Origin: Gnetum montanum
Taxonomy: Eukaryota; Streptophyta; Gnetopsida; Gnetales; Gnetaceae
Assembly: GCA_015680685.1 (NCBI GenBank)
Contig: MNCI01020374.1
Coordinates: 60,965 to 124,964 of the forward strand
Reading direction: 5' to 3'
DNA length: 64,000 bases
Within the stretch, counting starts at the first letter, position 1, and each line of letters opens with the position of its first letter. The translations under genes were made by a program, and so were the position numbers. Under the pieces are notes generated by a model, which did no database searches, had not been told where the DNA came from, and saw only the letters and a list, made by a program, of their open reading frames with translations. This document shows positions 19,584 through 32,150 of this stretch, piece after piece.

Positions 19584-21517
19584 TAACAAGCTGGATTAAT
19601 AAATATTTTTTATTTTCTTTAATTTTACAACTTTTTTGTTTTCCAGTTTTTTGATTTTCAATTTCTTGTTTTATCATTTTGTTTTTTTATCTTTTTATGT
19701 TTTTACAAGTAATCTCATCTACGAATAAAATACTCATGTGGCTCGTTGGTTGAGGTGTGTTCTATCTTATCGAGTCTCGAGTGATCAATTATGTGGATAG
19801 TGACCCCATTACACCCACTCATCCACTCTACAAATAAGAGGTTCTTTTTGAGGGTATAGTGATATTCTTGACATTTTTAAGACTTAAAATTAATTTTGTG
19901 TTCATTGTACCCGGAATGAAAAAGGATGGATCAAGAGGGAATGATTAAGGGTGTGACATCAAGGGGACGTGCAGATTCTCTTTGGTGACGTTTGTGGGAG
20001 TTATCATGCAATGCGGTTGTACTAAGATCCTTGTAGATCTAACAAAAAATGGGAGTAAGAGTAATTAAAAGGGCACTCAAAAATCTAATGCTGTTCTAAG
20101 GGGTCCCACTGGAAAGACATGCACCCATGCCTGAAGGTTGGTGGCTTCTTTGGATTTAGTAAGAAAGAAAAAAAAAGAAAAAGAAAAGAAGAAAAGACAA
20201 TGAAAAGAAAAGTGCCACAAAACAAAAATCACTCCTCCCTGGAACAAAACACTAATTGATCATATGCCTTGTTGTTATGGTACTCTCATAGTTGCTCATC
20301 ATGGGATGAAACAATGCGATATCACTGATTAGAGGAATGGACTTGGTCCTGATCTTGGAACGATGGGTTAATGACACCTTAATCATGCTTTACACGTAGG
20401 ATTCACTGTGCCTTGGGTTAGTTACCTCATGTCCCAACCTCTACAATCCCTTCTATAGTTCGTTTCATCTCACTGTTCATGTAATTGTAGCTTGTGTCAT
20501 GTGTAACATAGAATTCTTACCTCATTCCAATGATATTTACATGTGTGTGTTTTGTGGAATCAGTGTGGATTACATTTAATCCTTCTAGTGCCCATGAACA
20601 CTTTTAAGTGTGGTTACACAAAGGGCATTATAGGTTGAACCTACTTTGGGGAGGACACACTTGTGTAATCTTTTGTAATTTTCACTCATGATGCAATTCA
20701 CACATATCATTTATTACCCTTAGCATATTGCTAACAATTTTCTTTCCCTTATTATTATCCCTCCAATTCAACGTTCCTATGAACCATCACATAGCCTTTT
20801 TCTCTACCATCTAAGGTCCTTATTGATAAATTTCACACCATCATAATTATTCGTGCCTTCAAAACCATCTAATTACCTTAGAACCACTTAACAATAGCCC
20901 AATGTCCTAGGTTTACAATGTTGATTTCAAGAAAATCTTCAAAAAATTCGGTATTTTTCTTATGCCTAATGTCACTAGGGCCGCGATATCGCGTACGTGT
21001 ATTGTATGCGATATCGCGTCCCGTCTGCCTATAGATAGCATAGCCCCCCACAACACTTAGCATTATTTTTCACAATTCACATAGGAGAACTTTTTAAATT
21101 TTTTTCTCTATGACTTGCAATTGTGCGACCCTTGCTTTTCTATCCATAACTTGCTCGCTGGTACTCCGATTTTCGTTCCATTTAAACCTACTTGAACCCG
21201 GAGTGTTTAGCTTAGTTGTGGGGGAGGGGCACATGCTGAATAACATATAAATTTTTTGGAATTTATCATCATCTAAAGGAAATTATCAAGGGCAATTAGC
21301 TATAACATTAAGAATAAATTGTGCCAAAAATAACTTTATCCCTAGGTATATAGGGAAACTAAAATTGAAAAACCACCTAAGTAACAGGACTCACTATTAT
21401 AATCATTTGGGAAACATCACATGGGGATAAAATAAATTAATTTAGTTAAGGCAAGAAGTTAGGTATAACTTAACTTTGGAAACAACCTTACTAATGCTTG
21501 ACCCTGTGTGATTGTAG
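19584..21517 (+). other. Non-coding spacer between gag and ORF2 (E2)
   Basis: Parallels 9122-11201. It contains the 26-bp block (20112-20137), a 37-bp purine run (20161-20197), the stem-loop (20614-20668), the internal palindrome (CGCGATATCGCGTACGTG near 20990 and GCGATATCGCGTCC near 21009) with TATAGATA at 21031, the PPT-like GGGGGAGGGG (21230-21239), and the branch point and acceptor at 21489-21517. No conserved ORF. Confidence 0.75.
20614..20668 (+). ncRNA. Conserved stem-loop element in the spacer (E2)
   Basis: The arms TTACACAAA and CTTGTGTAA pair at eight of nine positions. Compared with E1 the central C-G pair has become A-T on both arms. Because the changed bases are CpG sites, this particular pair could reflect double deamination. 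The inner hairpin is AGGTTGAACCT. Confidence 0.55.
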
Positions 21518-21520
21518 ATG
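21489..21520 (+). promoter_or_regulatory. Predicted branch point and 3' splice site at the ORF2 start (E2)
   Basis: TACTAAT (21489-21495), then CCCTGTGTGATTGTAG ending at 21517, then ATG at 21518-21520. Confidence 0.55.
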
Positions 21521-24321
21521 GCCCCGAAATGAGAACAATGGAAAGGTCCTGCTCAAGGTGGAAGTAAATGACGTAGGAGAGGAGAAGAACAAGTCCCTAC
21601 CAAACAACATGCAGAGCAAGAAAAACAATCATTCAACATTCACCAAGAAGACCCTACTACTGAACAGTTTGGGTAGGTAGGAAGGAGGAGCTGCAGCAGT
21701 GCCTGAACAGGGACAACATTTCATGTTGCCCCAGGATTGTGTTCAGGCTATCCACGAAAGATCCACATTCACTGTAGTGATTGTGGAATTAAACTTTGAA
21801 TACTTTATAGAATTTGCTCCTGAGGCTATTAGGGATCACCTCAAGGGGTCTCCCTTATGGCCTATCCTCTCTTAAAGTGGTGCCTAGTACTTGGGAGAGA
21901 CGTACCAGTTCTGGCACAATAGAGAACAAGGCACCACCATTAATATTTATGGTGTGCTAGTCAATTTCTCCACATAGGCCATTTTGGAAGTGTTAGACCT
22001 TCTAAATATAGGCCCAAGGTTGCTTAGTTTTCTACCTGTTCAGACCCCGATATGTGACGAGTTTGGTTGGAAAGGGCAGATGGCAGGGACAAGATATTTG
22101 GAGAGTTGATGATGGAAGAAAGGATCTACTTTAAAATTGGAATGTATCATCTCTTACCCATGAAGGGCTTAAAAGGAATTTCAACATATGTGGTAAGAGG
22201 ATGTGTAGTGTTGATGGGAAAGGTTAATGCTAACCTACCTCATCTATACTTAACGAAGATCTCGAGGTGGTTCGAGAAACAGAATACAGGGAAGCTTGCC
22301 TTATCCTTTGTCTTATCAGGAAGTTGTACTGATGTGCTGGTATCAAGGGATACACTAATGATGTCCTCCAAAAAGCCCAAAATGCTTCATATGATGAACT
22401 GTTAAAGCCACCAGCCACAAGGAAAATCACTGGTGAGATGCTGGGACCAGAACAAGAAGGAGAACAAATAGTTGAACCAATTGCAACTCAACTTGCAGGA
22501 CCCAACCAACTTCTAAGTACAGGACCTAGCCAACAATAGGAAGTAGGGCCTAGCATGGGCCAGGATCAACCACCGCCATTACAAGATTACAGACCGTCGA
22601 TGAGCCATCTCAGGGCCATCGCTGAGATGGTTAGTTAGGGAAGTCGTGATAACACAAATCTCTTTCATGTCATTGAAGATGCCATAAAGCCCACAATTTC
22701 TTTGGATTGTACAAGGGGTGAAGTGTTTATTCATATAGGAGGAGAGGAAAGTACTTGGTCACAACAGATCTCAGGAAACATGACATCCTTCCAAGTGCAA
22801 TTAGAAACTGGTGAAGGGGCCAGTATGGTGGTCATGTAACACCAGGATGCCATGGGAGCTACAGAAGTGGTCATAGACCACATTAATGAATCATTCAATG
22901 TGCCTGTTGTATCATTGGTAGATATCATGGGAGCACAAGATGCTCAAACTTTGGCCAGAACCTCAATGACTCCTGCGGAACATGAGGATGTGCTTGATCG
23001 ATTGCTACAAATAGGACAAATAATGACGTCTCTGTTTGACATCCCTCAAGATGTTACAACAATTCAATTAGACCTCATTTCCACTAAGGGGAAGTTGGTC
23101 TTAATAGAAGTGAGGGCTGAGCATGTTGAAGTAGAGGTGCAGAAATTACAAGAGCAGCTTGTGGCCCTACAAGCAGCACAGCAGAACCCTTTGCAATTTG
23201 TTCCCACAGAACAACTAGACAATTTCAAAATTGAGCAATTAACCAAGCTACTATTGGAGAATAAAAAGGTGGCTGAGGAAAAAGAGAAGGCTTTTTGGAA
23301 TGCCTCTGTAGCACAGGCGCAAGCTCATGCGCATATCAAGGCACTCAAGGCCTTACAAGAGGAAAACAAGTAGCTTGTTGCTGACAACCTTCGGTTGACC
23401 TCTTTGGAGAAGAAAAAGAATGTTTTCAAGGAACACTTTCATCAGTTGTCAGAATGATTCATCCGAGTCAACCAAGACATGAGCCATTTAGCCAGGGAGA
23501 ACCGAACCCTCTCAATGGAGGAGGTACCCGAAATCTGTCAAAAGACAGCTATCAAAATAAGCATGTGGCAAAATGAGTCTAAATGACATGAAAAGCTAAA
23601 GGAGCACTTCTAGGACTAGGTGGGGATGTACAAATAGATCCTTGAGAAGGAGATCCATATAGTTGAGGCCCACATCAATGCTATCAATGCTCAACACACT
23701 GACTGGCAGGCCATATTGGACACATATGCATTTGCCCACCAGGCGGAAGTTAAGAACCGAGACCTACGGATCCAAGATTTTACAGAATACATGGAGTTGG
23801 CAAACTTACGATATGCCAACCTTGCCATGTTAATAGCAGGACACCTGAGAATAGAGCTTGAGAAACAGGTAGCTACCACCTACATCAAATATGAAATAGA
23901 ATTTGCAGAACGCAAGAAGGTATTGCAAAAATTGGAGATTGCAAATTTTGAACTTGAGGTGGTGAAGGCAAGCTATCAAGGCCAAAAAGGTATTGCAAAA
24001 AATTTGGCTTGATGGCTTGTAGATTTCAAAGAATACAAAGACAAAGCCAGAGCCTATGAGGAGGAACAATGGGTATTCGCAACTTGGTATGTCAAGGTCA
24101 ATGAAATGTTTCCACAACTACCCTGTCCGTGGGAGGTGCCAACTCCATCAAACATCAGAACATTAGAATGGATGGCACAAGACCCCCAGATCAAAGAGGA
24201 GAAACTCTAGGCCATACTTCAATGCCATCAAGTCTCAAAACCTGGAGCACAAGACAAAGGGAAAGCACCTATGGAGGAGCCACCACCACCAGGAACTACA
24301 TGAGTTCCACCAATTTTGTAG
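21518..24321 (+). pseudogene. ORF2 of E2: plant-transposon-type domain plus long coiled coil
   Basis: It starts 'MAPK'. The domain part includes 'EERIYFKIGMYHLLPMKGLKG' near 22110, followed by 'STYVVRGCVVLMGKVNANL'. The longest intact piece (22852-23373) runs from 'VIDHINESFNVPV' into a coiled coil ('VEVQKLQEQLVALQAAQQN'; 'LLLENKKVAEEKEKAFWNAS'). A second piece (23716-24012) holds 'TEYMELANLRYANLAMLIAG' and 'RIELEKQVATTYIKYEIEFA', then 'KVLQKLEIANFELEVVKASY'. The C-terminus is 'GKAPMEEPPPPG'. The total is about 930 codons, interrupted by several stops and at least one frameshift. Without the interruptions this would be an unusually long helical protein for a retrotransposon accessory gene. 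No signal peptide or membrane helix is seen. Confidence 0.72.
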
Positions 24322-24459
24322 TTGTAGAATTTTCTTTGTGTTGTGTCTCAATTTTTTTCATTCCACACTACGACATAAACCCATTTTCACCATCCAATAA
24401 TCCCATACCTATCCACTGTGTAATCACGGTAACTTGAGGACGAGTTTTCATTCAGTCAT

Positions 24460-24466
24460 GGGGGTA
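24460..24466 (+). promoter_or_regulatory. Terminal polypurine tract (E2)
   Basis: GGGGGTA after TTTTCATTCAGTCAT, directly before the 3' LTR. Confidence 0.75.
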
Positions 24467-25264
24467 TGATGAGTTGTCATTTAGGCAACCGCGATATCGT
24501 GTACGTGATATCATAGCCTGGCTCCTCATCTATAAATAATAGGTAAGTAGTTCTGATAGGAAGAAGTTAGTTTTAGAGTTAGTTTTGATTTTAGTTTTTA
24601 TTTTTTCCCACAACTCTTTTCCTCCTAGTGTATGCCCGCAGTGTGGTGATTGTAATTGTACAACATCCTTTATTCGAGTGTGATGTACTTGGACACGCAT
24701 ATGATCGGAAATAAAGATCGAGATTACTTCATCATTGTAGCATTCACTTAGATTAATTATTTATTTAATTGTTATTTACTACTTTTCTATTTAATCTCTT
24801 CTCATCCTTAAACTCTTGTTAAATGCGGAATGAGCACGACTTGATTATGAGCATTTAAGTGTGACTACTTGGTAACCCAGTAGCATACCTAGAATCTGCA
24901 CTTGGTAATCCCAGTGGTAGTCATGCACAAAGTCCAAGATGAGTACAAGTGATTAAGGAATGGATGCTCATCGCACTTAGGGCAGCTTAGATTCTCTCTC
25001 ACCCTTCTCCCTTAGCTTAGCTTAGTTAATATTATCTTCCATTGCCCTCAGGAGTAGCATTAGCATAGAACACATCATACACCTCATTCTAGACTAAACC
25101 ATAAGTGACAAAGTTAACACTAGTCTAGATGGGAAGACAACGAACTACGACCTAAGGCTAACTATCTAGATGCCACAACTAGTTCGTCTGCAAAGTTCAA
25201 ATGGATCGTGCGTGTAATGCTCGTATTTGTATGGTTGAGTGTAGGGGTACCTTGCCACTCATCA
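24467..25264 (+). repeat. 3' LTR of E2
   Basis: TGATGAG...CTCATCA, 798 bp. It has one palindrome module (GCGATATCGTGTACGTGATA at 24491-24510) and TATAAATA at 24531-24538. It is followed by the ACATA duplication. Confidence 0.9.
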
Positions 25265-25269
25265 ACATA

Positions 25270-27013
25270 CAAAGGAGGAGTTCCTCATCTTGCATCTTGA
25301 TGAGGTGCTATCAAATCACTCTTTACTCTACTCCACATATAAAGAAGGATTTCCTGAGATTCTCTCAATTTGCTTATGAATCAAGGAAGGTGCTTAAAAG
25401 CACACATAATCTCTCTTAACTCTCTATATTCTTCTTCTCACAATCTACTTAAGATAGAAGAATAATAATAGCATTGAGGTAAGAAACATAACAAAGAGAA
25501 TGGATGGAGATGTTTCTACAACAACAAGATGAAAGTTTGGAGGTGGAGGTGCTGAAGAGCACACTCCACCTCCTAGGAAGTTTACCCATCTTTCTCTTCT
25601 CTCATCTTAACACAATGCTCTTTTGGATGGATATCTTTCTCTCTTTGTTTGATGATGGGATTGTGGCCACATACTTTTTATATAGCTTTTGGAAGAGGAT
25701 GGTTGGAATAACCATGGTTTGGTTATTGACTATTGAAGGTTAGTGAGGATTAGATAACCCATTTGGTTGACATATTAAAGGATATTAGATGGAAGTTAGG
25801 TGAGGGTTAGGTAATTCACGTGATCTTAACAAATCTCTACATAGAGAAAGTTAGGTAAGAAGTAGTTGGAAGTTAGATGACCCATGTGGTTGATAACTAC
25901 CAATTCCACCTAACCCATCTACTACATGAACGTGAACATGGATGAATACTTCACTATGAATATGAAAAGAATACTTCAAGCCCTCCTTCTGCATGTTCTC
26001 TGCTTTTATTTTTGAATTTTCTTTCCTCCTTGAGAGGTAATTCCTCTATATTTTTTATTTTTATGAATTCTTCCATGGTTTCTTTTCCTTATAAAATTTG
26101 TATTATTTTGAATACATCATGGGAATTAGGGTGACATCAAATGTATAGCACCCTCATTTGTGACATTTTTAGCATATGAGAGTCATCTTATAGATTTTTT
26201 TTGGATGGCATTGATGTGGTTTCCTCTACAATGAAGATGAATTAATGCTTCCTACATGTGTTCCATGCAAATTGTAGATTGGATGGAGAAGTGATGAAGA
26301 TCTAGATGGTGATACAAATGAAGAATTCAAGTACTCTTATATATTTTAACCATGTAATGAACTTGTAAAATGAACCATGTGGTTATTTATTATATCTTAT
26401 GTAAACCTTGTACTTAAGGATTTGTAAATGAGATGCTGATGTAACATATATTGGATGTTGTAAAGTGCTTATATTTTTAAGGCTTGTTCAAGTATACTTA
26501 TTGGATTATAAGATTTTGTACCTAGTGTATTAATATTTTCAATGATATATTTTTGGATGCTAAGTAATTCACATGAGATATATAGTTTTCTAAAAATTTT
26601 ATTCATTCCTCTTAAGAAATTTCATATATTTTTCTATGGTTAATTTTAGGTTTGTGATAAAGTACCATCATAGGTAGGCTTCACTTGCATATATTGTAGC
26701 TTTCTAAAAATTATCTTATGATGCATTATGAACTAATTGCAAAATTCTTACAATTGTTGGAGGTGAAGATCCCTATGAAGAATATAGCAAATTATATAGC
26801 TTTGGATTTTAGGTTTACATTCCTCAACTATAATCTTAAATTAGTTGAGTGATTGCTACATGATCTATGATAGGAGTTTTTGAGCTTTGAGTTTCTTCCA
26901 TTTACCAAGTTTATATTACTAAAGATTAACCTAGACACAGTGAAATTAGTATTATGTTCCTATTATGAGGATTGGTTTTTTGCCAACATGATGGTTTGTA
27001 TAGGTTTTTAAGT
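25270..27013. other. Gene-free spacer between E2 and the solo LTR
   Basis: The segment CACTCTTTACTCTACTCCAC at 25317 repeats the E2 insertion site with a pre-insertion period of about 70 bp. At 25740-25920 a word of the type GTTAGATGACCCATGTGGTTGA recurs two to three times imperfectly. An 80-codon ORF at 25504 has hydrophobic stretches but no family resemblance. Nothing else is recognised. Confidence 0.5.
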
Positions 27014-27018
27014 ATCTT
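27014..27018. repeat. Target-site duplication ATCTT of the solo LTR
   Basis: ATCTT precedes the LTR and recurs at 27969-27973. Confidence 0.9.
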
Positions 27019-27968
27019 TGATGAGTGGTGAGGTACCCCTACACTCAACCATATGAATACGAGCATTCACGCATGATTCGATCAAACTCTGCAGATGAGC
27101 TAGTTGTGGTATCTAGATAGTTACACATTGATTGTAGTTTGTTGTCTTCCCACTTGGACTAGTATTTTCATTGTCACATATGGTTTAGTCTAGAGTGAGG
27201 TGTATGATGTGGTCCTAAGCTGGTGATACTCCTAGAGACAGTGGAAAATAACTCTGATTAACCTAAGAGGGAAAGGGAGAAGAGAATCTAAGCTAGCCTA
27301 AGTGCGATGAGCATCCATCCTTAATCATCTGTACAAATCTTGAACCTCGTGTACTACCACTGGGATTAGTAAGCGCATGTCCTAGGTATGCTACTGGGAT
27401 ACCAAGTAGTCACACTTAAATGCTTGTGATTAAGTCATACTCATTCCGTGTTTACTAACAGGGGTAGGGGTAGGAGATGAGGGTAGAGAAATATTAATTA
27501 CAAAATCAATAAATAATAATTAAAATTAAGTGAATGTTACAATGATGAAGTAATCTCGATCTTTATTATTGGTCATGTGTGTGTACAAGTACATCACACT
27601 GGAATAAATATTCCGTACAATTACAATCATCACACTGTGGGCATGCATTAAGGAAAGGGTTGAGAGGAAAAATTGACAAAAAGATCCTACTCTAAGACTA
27701 ACTTCCTATGACTTTCCCATGCTCCTAATTGTGTATTTATAGGCTCACATAGGAACCATGATATTGCGTATATGATATTGTTAGCCAGGCCACAATATCA
27801 CATACCTGATATCGTGGGTCCAATATCAGGACTCATCAGATAACAGGGGTCTGATAATAAGGGTCCAATATCAACACCTAGTTAACAAGGGTCCGATATC
27901 AACACTTGGTTAACAAGGGTCTGATATCAAGGGTCCGATATTAGCACCTGAAATACCACGATTCATCA
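27019..27968 (-). mobile_element. Solo LTR of the E1/E2 family, minus orientation
   Basis: TGATGAGTGGTGAGG...GATTCATCA with a perfect 5-bp duplication and no internal sequence, the product of LTR-LTR recombination. TATTTATA (27734-27741) is the reversed TATA box. Its U3, at the right end, carries an extra tandem array (27840-27955) of the unit AACAAGGGTCCGATATCAAC with ACYTGGTT spacers, about four to five copies, beside the GATATC module. Confidence 0.9.
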
Positions 27969-27973
27969 ATCTT

Positions 27974-28509
27974 GACCAAGTATTTAAGATTTTTCTTCAA
28001 AATCATAGCTGTGATGGTAAGGCTAATACTATTGGTATTAACTATACTAACCTCTTATACATCTTCAAGAACATTGTTAGCTTTGTGAAGATAAACAAGA
28101 TGATAAATGGATACCTCCCAATTAACCTATTGTACAAATCATGAAATGTCATAATAAAAATAATATCAACAAAAATGATTATCAAGGACAAGAAAGTGGA
28201 TGCCTCTTAACATGCAGTGTCACTTTTTCACAGCATGTTATAGCTAAATATTTTTGTTAATTAGTTTAAGATTATGAAACAAAAAATAAAGTAGTAGATG
28301 GAGTCTTATTTTTATTCCAATAAACTCCACTTCTTCTATTATTATATTTTCTTTTGGCTATAGGTCAAGCATGACGTGGTTATCATGGTTATTAGGACTC
28401 GTGACACATCCAACCAAGAGACTCTTTATACCACTATAGTCAAAGGGTTGGAGTTAAAGGACATAGTGGAAATAATGGAGAATCTACAAACTATGATGGT
28501 TCTTAATAA
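27974..28509. other. Gene-free AT-rich spacer
   Basis: The 62-codon ORF at 28376 runs into the adjoining LTR and is not supported as a gene. Nothing else is recognised. Confidence 0.45.
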
Positions 28510-31500
28510 TATTAAGGAGTTGGTATGTTCTATGAAGTTCAATGTTCAAAAGAAATTTATATGAGTAACACTATAAACTTATGTCTATACCACCATGGTG
28601 ATACCACCACCATAGTGAAGTTATCTTCATGGTGTAATCATGGTGTAGCCATGGCATAATCATGATGAAATCATGGTATCATACTATGGTTACAATTAAG
28701 TAATTATTTATGTTATTTATTAGTTAGTTAATGATAAATAAATGATTTTTTTCTTTTCCAAATAATATGACAGTTATACTAGACTTATAAATACTTGTAA
28801 GAATTCAAAAGTGAGTGTTTGAAGGGTGAAGTACAATCAAGATAAAGTATGGCTATGGATTTACTTTGCATCTAAGATAAATTATTATTTTTACTAATTT
28901 TTTTATTCATATATTCAACTCTATTTCATAGTATTCATACATATTGTGATATTATTTTTGAATTGTTAATCATGAATGTTGTATGAGGTCATTAAGAGGT
29001 ATTCAACTCATATCTCAAATAATATATGATACTATCATAAACATGTATGAAATGCTCAAGCTTACACTATATTATCTAGCTATCTATGATGTTGTTAAAC
29101 ATGATGTATATATGTTAATTTATATCAATATAAATTATGTATTATTTTTTAAAATCTTGTGATTCAACATATCACAAAACCTAACATGGTATCAAAGCTA
29201 AGTTTATGTTGATGAAATTTATCATAGGAGGGGCCATCATTTAGAGTGATGGTAAGGTGCTTGTTTTTCAAGTTAAATACTTGGGTTTAAGCTTAGGTGC
29301 AACCACTTGAAAAGGTTAGGTTTTCACTCATCTACCAACCCTCCCAGAACCCTATGTAGTAGGATAAACACTATGGCTCTGGGTGATGATTCTTTTTAAA
29401 ATAGTTAATGTTCAATTTATTAACTATTTAATAAAATGTCATGTAGTAAAAAGTTTAAAATATAATCATGTGCATTCCAAAAGAGGAAATACATTATCAA
29501 ATCAATTTCTTCCAAACTGTTAGAGCATTCAATCTTAGAACTATTGTTCCCACTATCATTACTGCAATTTAGAACTCATTTTGAAATAATCAACAGTATA
29601 ATAAATCATAGTGGAATAACTTCATTTTTTGAATTTACAATATTAAAGGATCTACAATTTATTGAGAAATTTTCAAAACATTTAACAATAGTTGGTTTAT
29701 TCAGTAGTTTTGTTTAATTTTTTGATTTGGAAAAGTAAAAAAAGATTTCTTTGATTTTTCTTTGAAAAATGGTCTCACTCCTAGCATATCATTTGAGGAG
29801 TTGTTTTTAATCCTCCACATGATTAAGACTAGACCTATCAAGCATCAATAAGGAAAGTGTTCATTTAAATATCAAGAATGCCCTATTTAGGTTTAGAGAA
29901 AATTATAGGCTATAGAATCTTTGTAAAAGATAGAAAAAAATTTATTCCTAGATATTGCTAAATTTTCTTTACAATGCAATAAAAGAAGTAATCTTGATTA
30001 ACTAGTTTTTCTATCTTAAAGAAGGAGTTGGTGAATAAAGTAATTGGTGTCTATTATATATCTAAGCCTTACCTCTGATATTGCTATTTGCTTCCTACTT
30101 TGTTATAGTTTTCAAGAATTTAAGAGTGAATGATATCACCATGATAGCAAAGAATAAGGAGAAAGATAATATGGCATTTAAGTTATTTTTATAAGTAGTT
30201 TCAAATAAAGAGATTTTAGTTATAAAAATTTTATCAATAAATTAATCAAAGGCCATTTAGACCCAGTGGTTAGTACCTATCTATTACTATCTTTCCCCTT
30301 CTACAATGAAGAAGATATTTAATCACTATCAGTTTAAGAATAAAGTTGTTCACTATAATTCAACTATAGTCTTTTTAAAAATAAGTGCTGAAAAGAACTT
30401 GATTAAGAAAATATCATACAATGTGGTAGGATGAAAGGATATTGAAGACATTAATAATGATTATTTTATATCCATTGTAAGTCCAAGATTTCTAAAGATA
30501 TTACAACATTGACCAAGGTTCATTCCATTGCAGTAAGTAATAATATTTTTGTTTAATTTGATATTTTTAAATTACATTGCCATGAACTACTTTAAAGGCA
30601 AAACTTTGGATAATCAATGGGATAGAGATAAAGATGCCTTCTCATATGCTTGGTCATAAAATCATGTTTTCAATAATAATCTGCAATAATCATATGTAGA
30701 TAAAGAAAAATATGTCAAAGTATTCAAAAATATCAACTAGAAGTGACCATGGGCTACCTCTTTAAAGCCAAAGCTTTGGAGAATTAATGAGATAGAGACA
30801 TAGATGTCTTCTCATATGCTTTGTCATAAAATTATTTTTTCAATAATAATTTACAACAAACATATGCAAATAAATAAAAATATATCAACATGTGCAAAAA
30901 GTAATAACTAGAGGTAACCAAGGTTTTGAAAGTTGCTCATGAATAAGCAAAGGTGCTAGAAGGCCTAAAAGAAGTAAGAATAATTGTGGAATCTAGCATC
31001 TATCCTAAACTAGCTAATAGAGATCAGGAGTTGATGGTGAAGATAGTGGAGTAAAAAACTTGATAATAATAGTTTGGAAGAATTCTTTTACAAGATACAA
31101 AGAAAGCTTAAAAGAAAATAATAAAGCTAATGGTTAGAAGTCTCCTATGGAAGTCACTTTGCATAAGAAGAGAAAACAACACAATGCAATAGTGGCAAAA
31201 CTATAGGAATAGATGATCATTGAAAAATTTATTACTCACTATAAAAAATTATAAGAGACATTGGTTCATTTAGATTGTTACATACCTACCATTCCCACCA
31301 TGAATCCATTGTTAGTTTAAATCATATTTGATAATATTCATGAGTGAGTCCTCAAGCAAACCAACACTAGTTAGAAAGAAAATATAGATCCTGGTTTTGA
31401 TGTTTCATCATAATCAAGCAAAGAGCCAACTTTTGAGTCCATAGTGAAGGATAAGGCTTCCAAGTCTAAGGAAGAATCATCATCCAACATGTTTCAAAAT

Positions 31501-32150
31501 TTAATGAACATAGGTATAGATTCATTTATAGATGATTGATGATACTTATTTTATAAATGCTTATTTGTATCTGATTATAGAGGTATCTCTATATTTGATA
31601 GTGAAGTTTAGATTTTACTTTTCCATGACAAGCTAGTTTCATTCTTGAAATAGTTGTATTATAATATATTTTAAGAGAGATAACATCCCTAGGATCTCGA
31701 ACTATTCTTTCTATAATTTCAAATTAACATTTAAACCAAAATGGTTTATAACATATATAGTTCTAAGGAAGAAAATGTTAATTATTATTATTTAGTTGTA
31801 TTTATTGCTTTACTAATTAAGAATAATGTTATTCCTTTAAACCAAACAATGCTCACTTGAAATGATTTTATAAGAAATTTTAATTAAGCTAGTTACTTCA
31901 AACATATTGGTGGTGGATTACATTCTTAATTTTTTTTTATTATGAAAAAAGTTTAAGTGATTGTATTTTTTTATTAATTACTTCTATTAGGTCATGTAAT
32001 TATTAATTATATAGTAAAGTAAAATTAGTTTTTGAATGTTAAGCTTGAGAGATAGTATTGAAGATTTGGTATTTTTTATCAAGCTCAACATTCAAAAGAT
32101 GTCTATATGAAGTAACATTATGAACTTATGTCTACATTATTATAGTGTTT
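28510..32150 (+). mobile_element. Copia-type LTR element, degenerate, 3' LTR truncated
   Basis: The 5' LTR (about 28510-29186, ending ACCTAACA) is followed directly by TGGTATCAAAGCT (29187-29199), the tRNA-iMet primer site. The 3' LTR begins at about 32056 after AAGCTTGAGAGATAG, the usual Copia-style polypurine context. Its first ~95 bp match the 5' LTR (TTGGTATKTTYTATSAAG; ATTCAAAAG; GAACTTATGTCTA), then stop at about 32150, where other DNA begins. The 2.86-kb interior is too short for a full Copia gag-pol, and I see no integrase or reverse-transcriptase motif. The 5' LTR has many CATGGT/ATGGTG words (28585-28690). Confidence 0.65.
30597..30925 (+). repeat. About 170-bp tandem duplication inside the Copia-type element
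   Basis: AAACTTTGGATAATCAATGG...TTCTCATATGCTTGGTCATA at 30601 recurs as AAGCTTTGGAGAATTAATGA...TTCTCATATGCTTTGTCATA about 171 bp later. The period is 57 codons, so it may once have been coding. Confidence 0.7.

Larger units (their letters stand above)
16962..25264 (+). mobile_element. E2: complete non-autonomous Athila-like element (no pol)
   Basis: Same architecture as E1: LTR 16962-17788, tRNA-Asp primer site 17790-17807, gag 17930-19583 (with a 211-N gap), spacer 19584-21517, ORF2 21518-24321, purine tract and LTR 24467-25264. The flanking duplication ACATA (16957-16961 and 25265-25269) is perfect. No pol is visible, although sequence hidden by the gap at 18186-18396 cannot be read; by alignment with E1 that gap falls inside gag. 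E1 and E2 align along their whole internal length, so they are members of one replicating family, not independent pol deletions. Confidence 0.9.

Noticed and set aside
25504-25743. 79-codon ORF with hydrophobic segments
   Set aside because: No recognisable family; a single ORF in AT-rich spacer DNA.
29187-29199. tRNA-Met primer sites as evidence of pararetrovirus insertions
   Set aside because: The flanks form paired LTRs with a polypurine context (29.2 kb) or an LTR-like region (5.9 kb); no pararetroviral gene word is present.
29210-29310. tRNA-like words (GGTAAGGTGCTTG...GGTTTAAGC) after the Copia primer site
   Set aside because: Resemble internal promoter boxes only loosely; no cloverleaf could be formed by eye.
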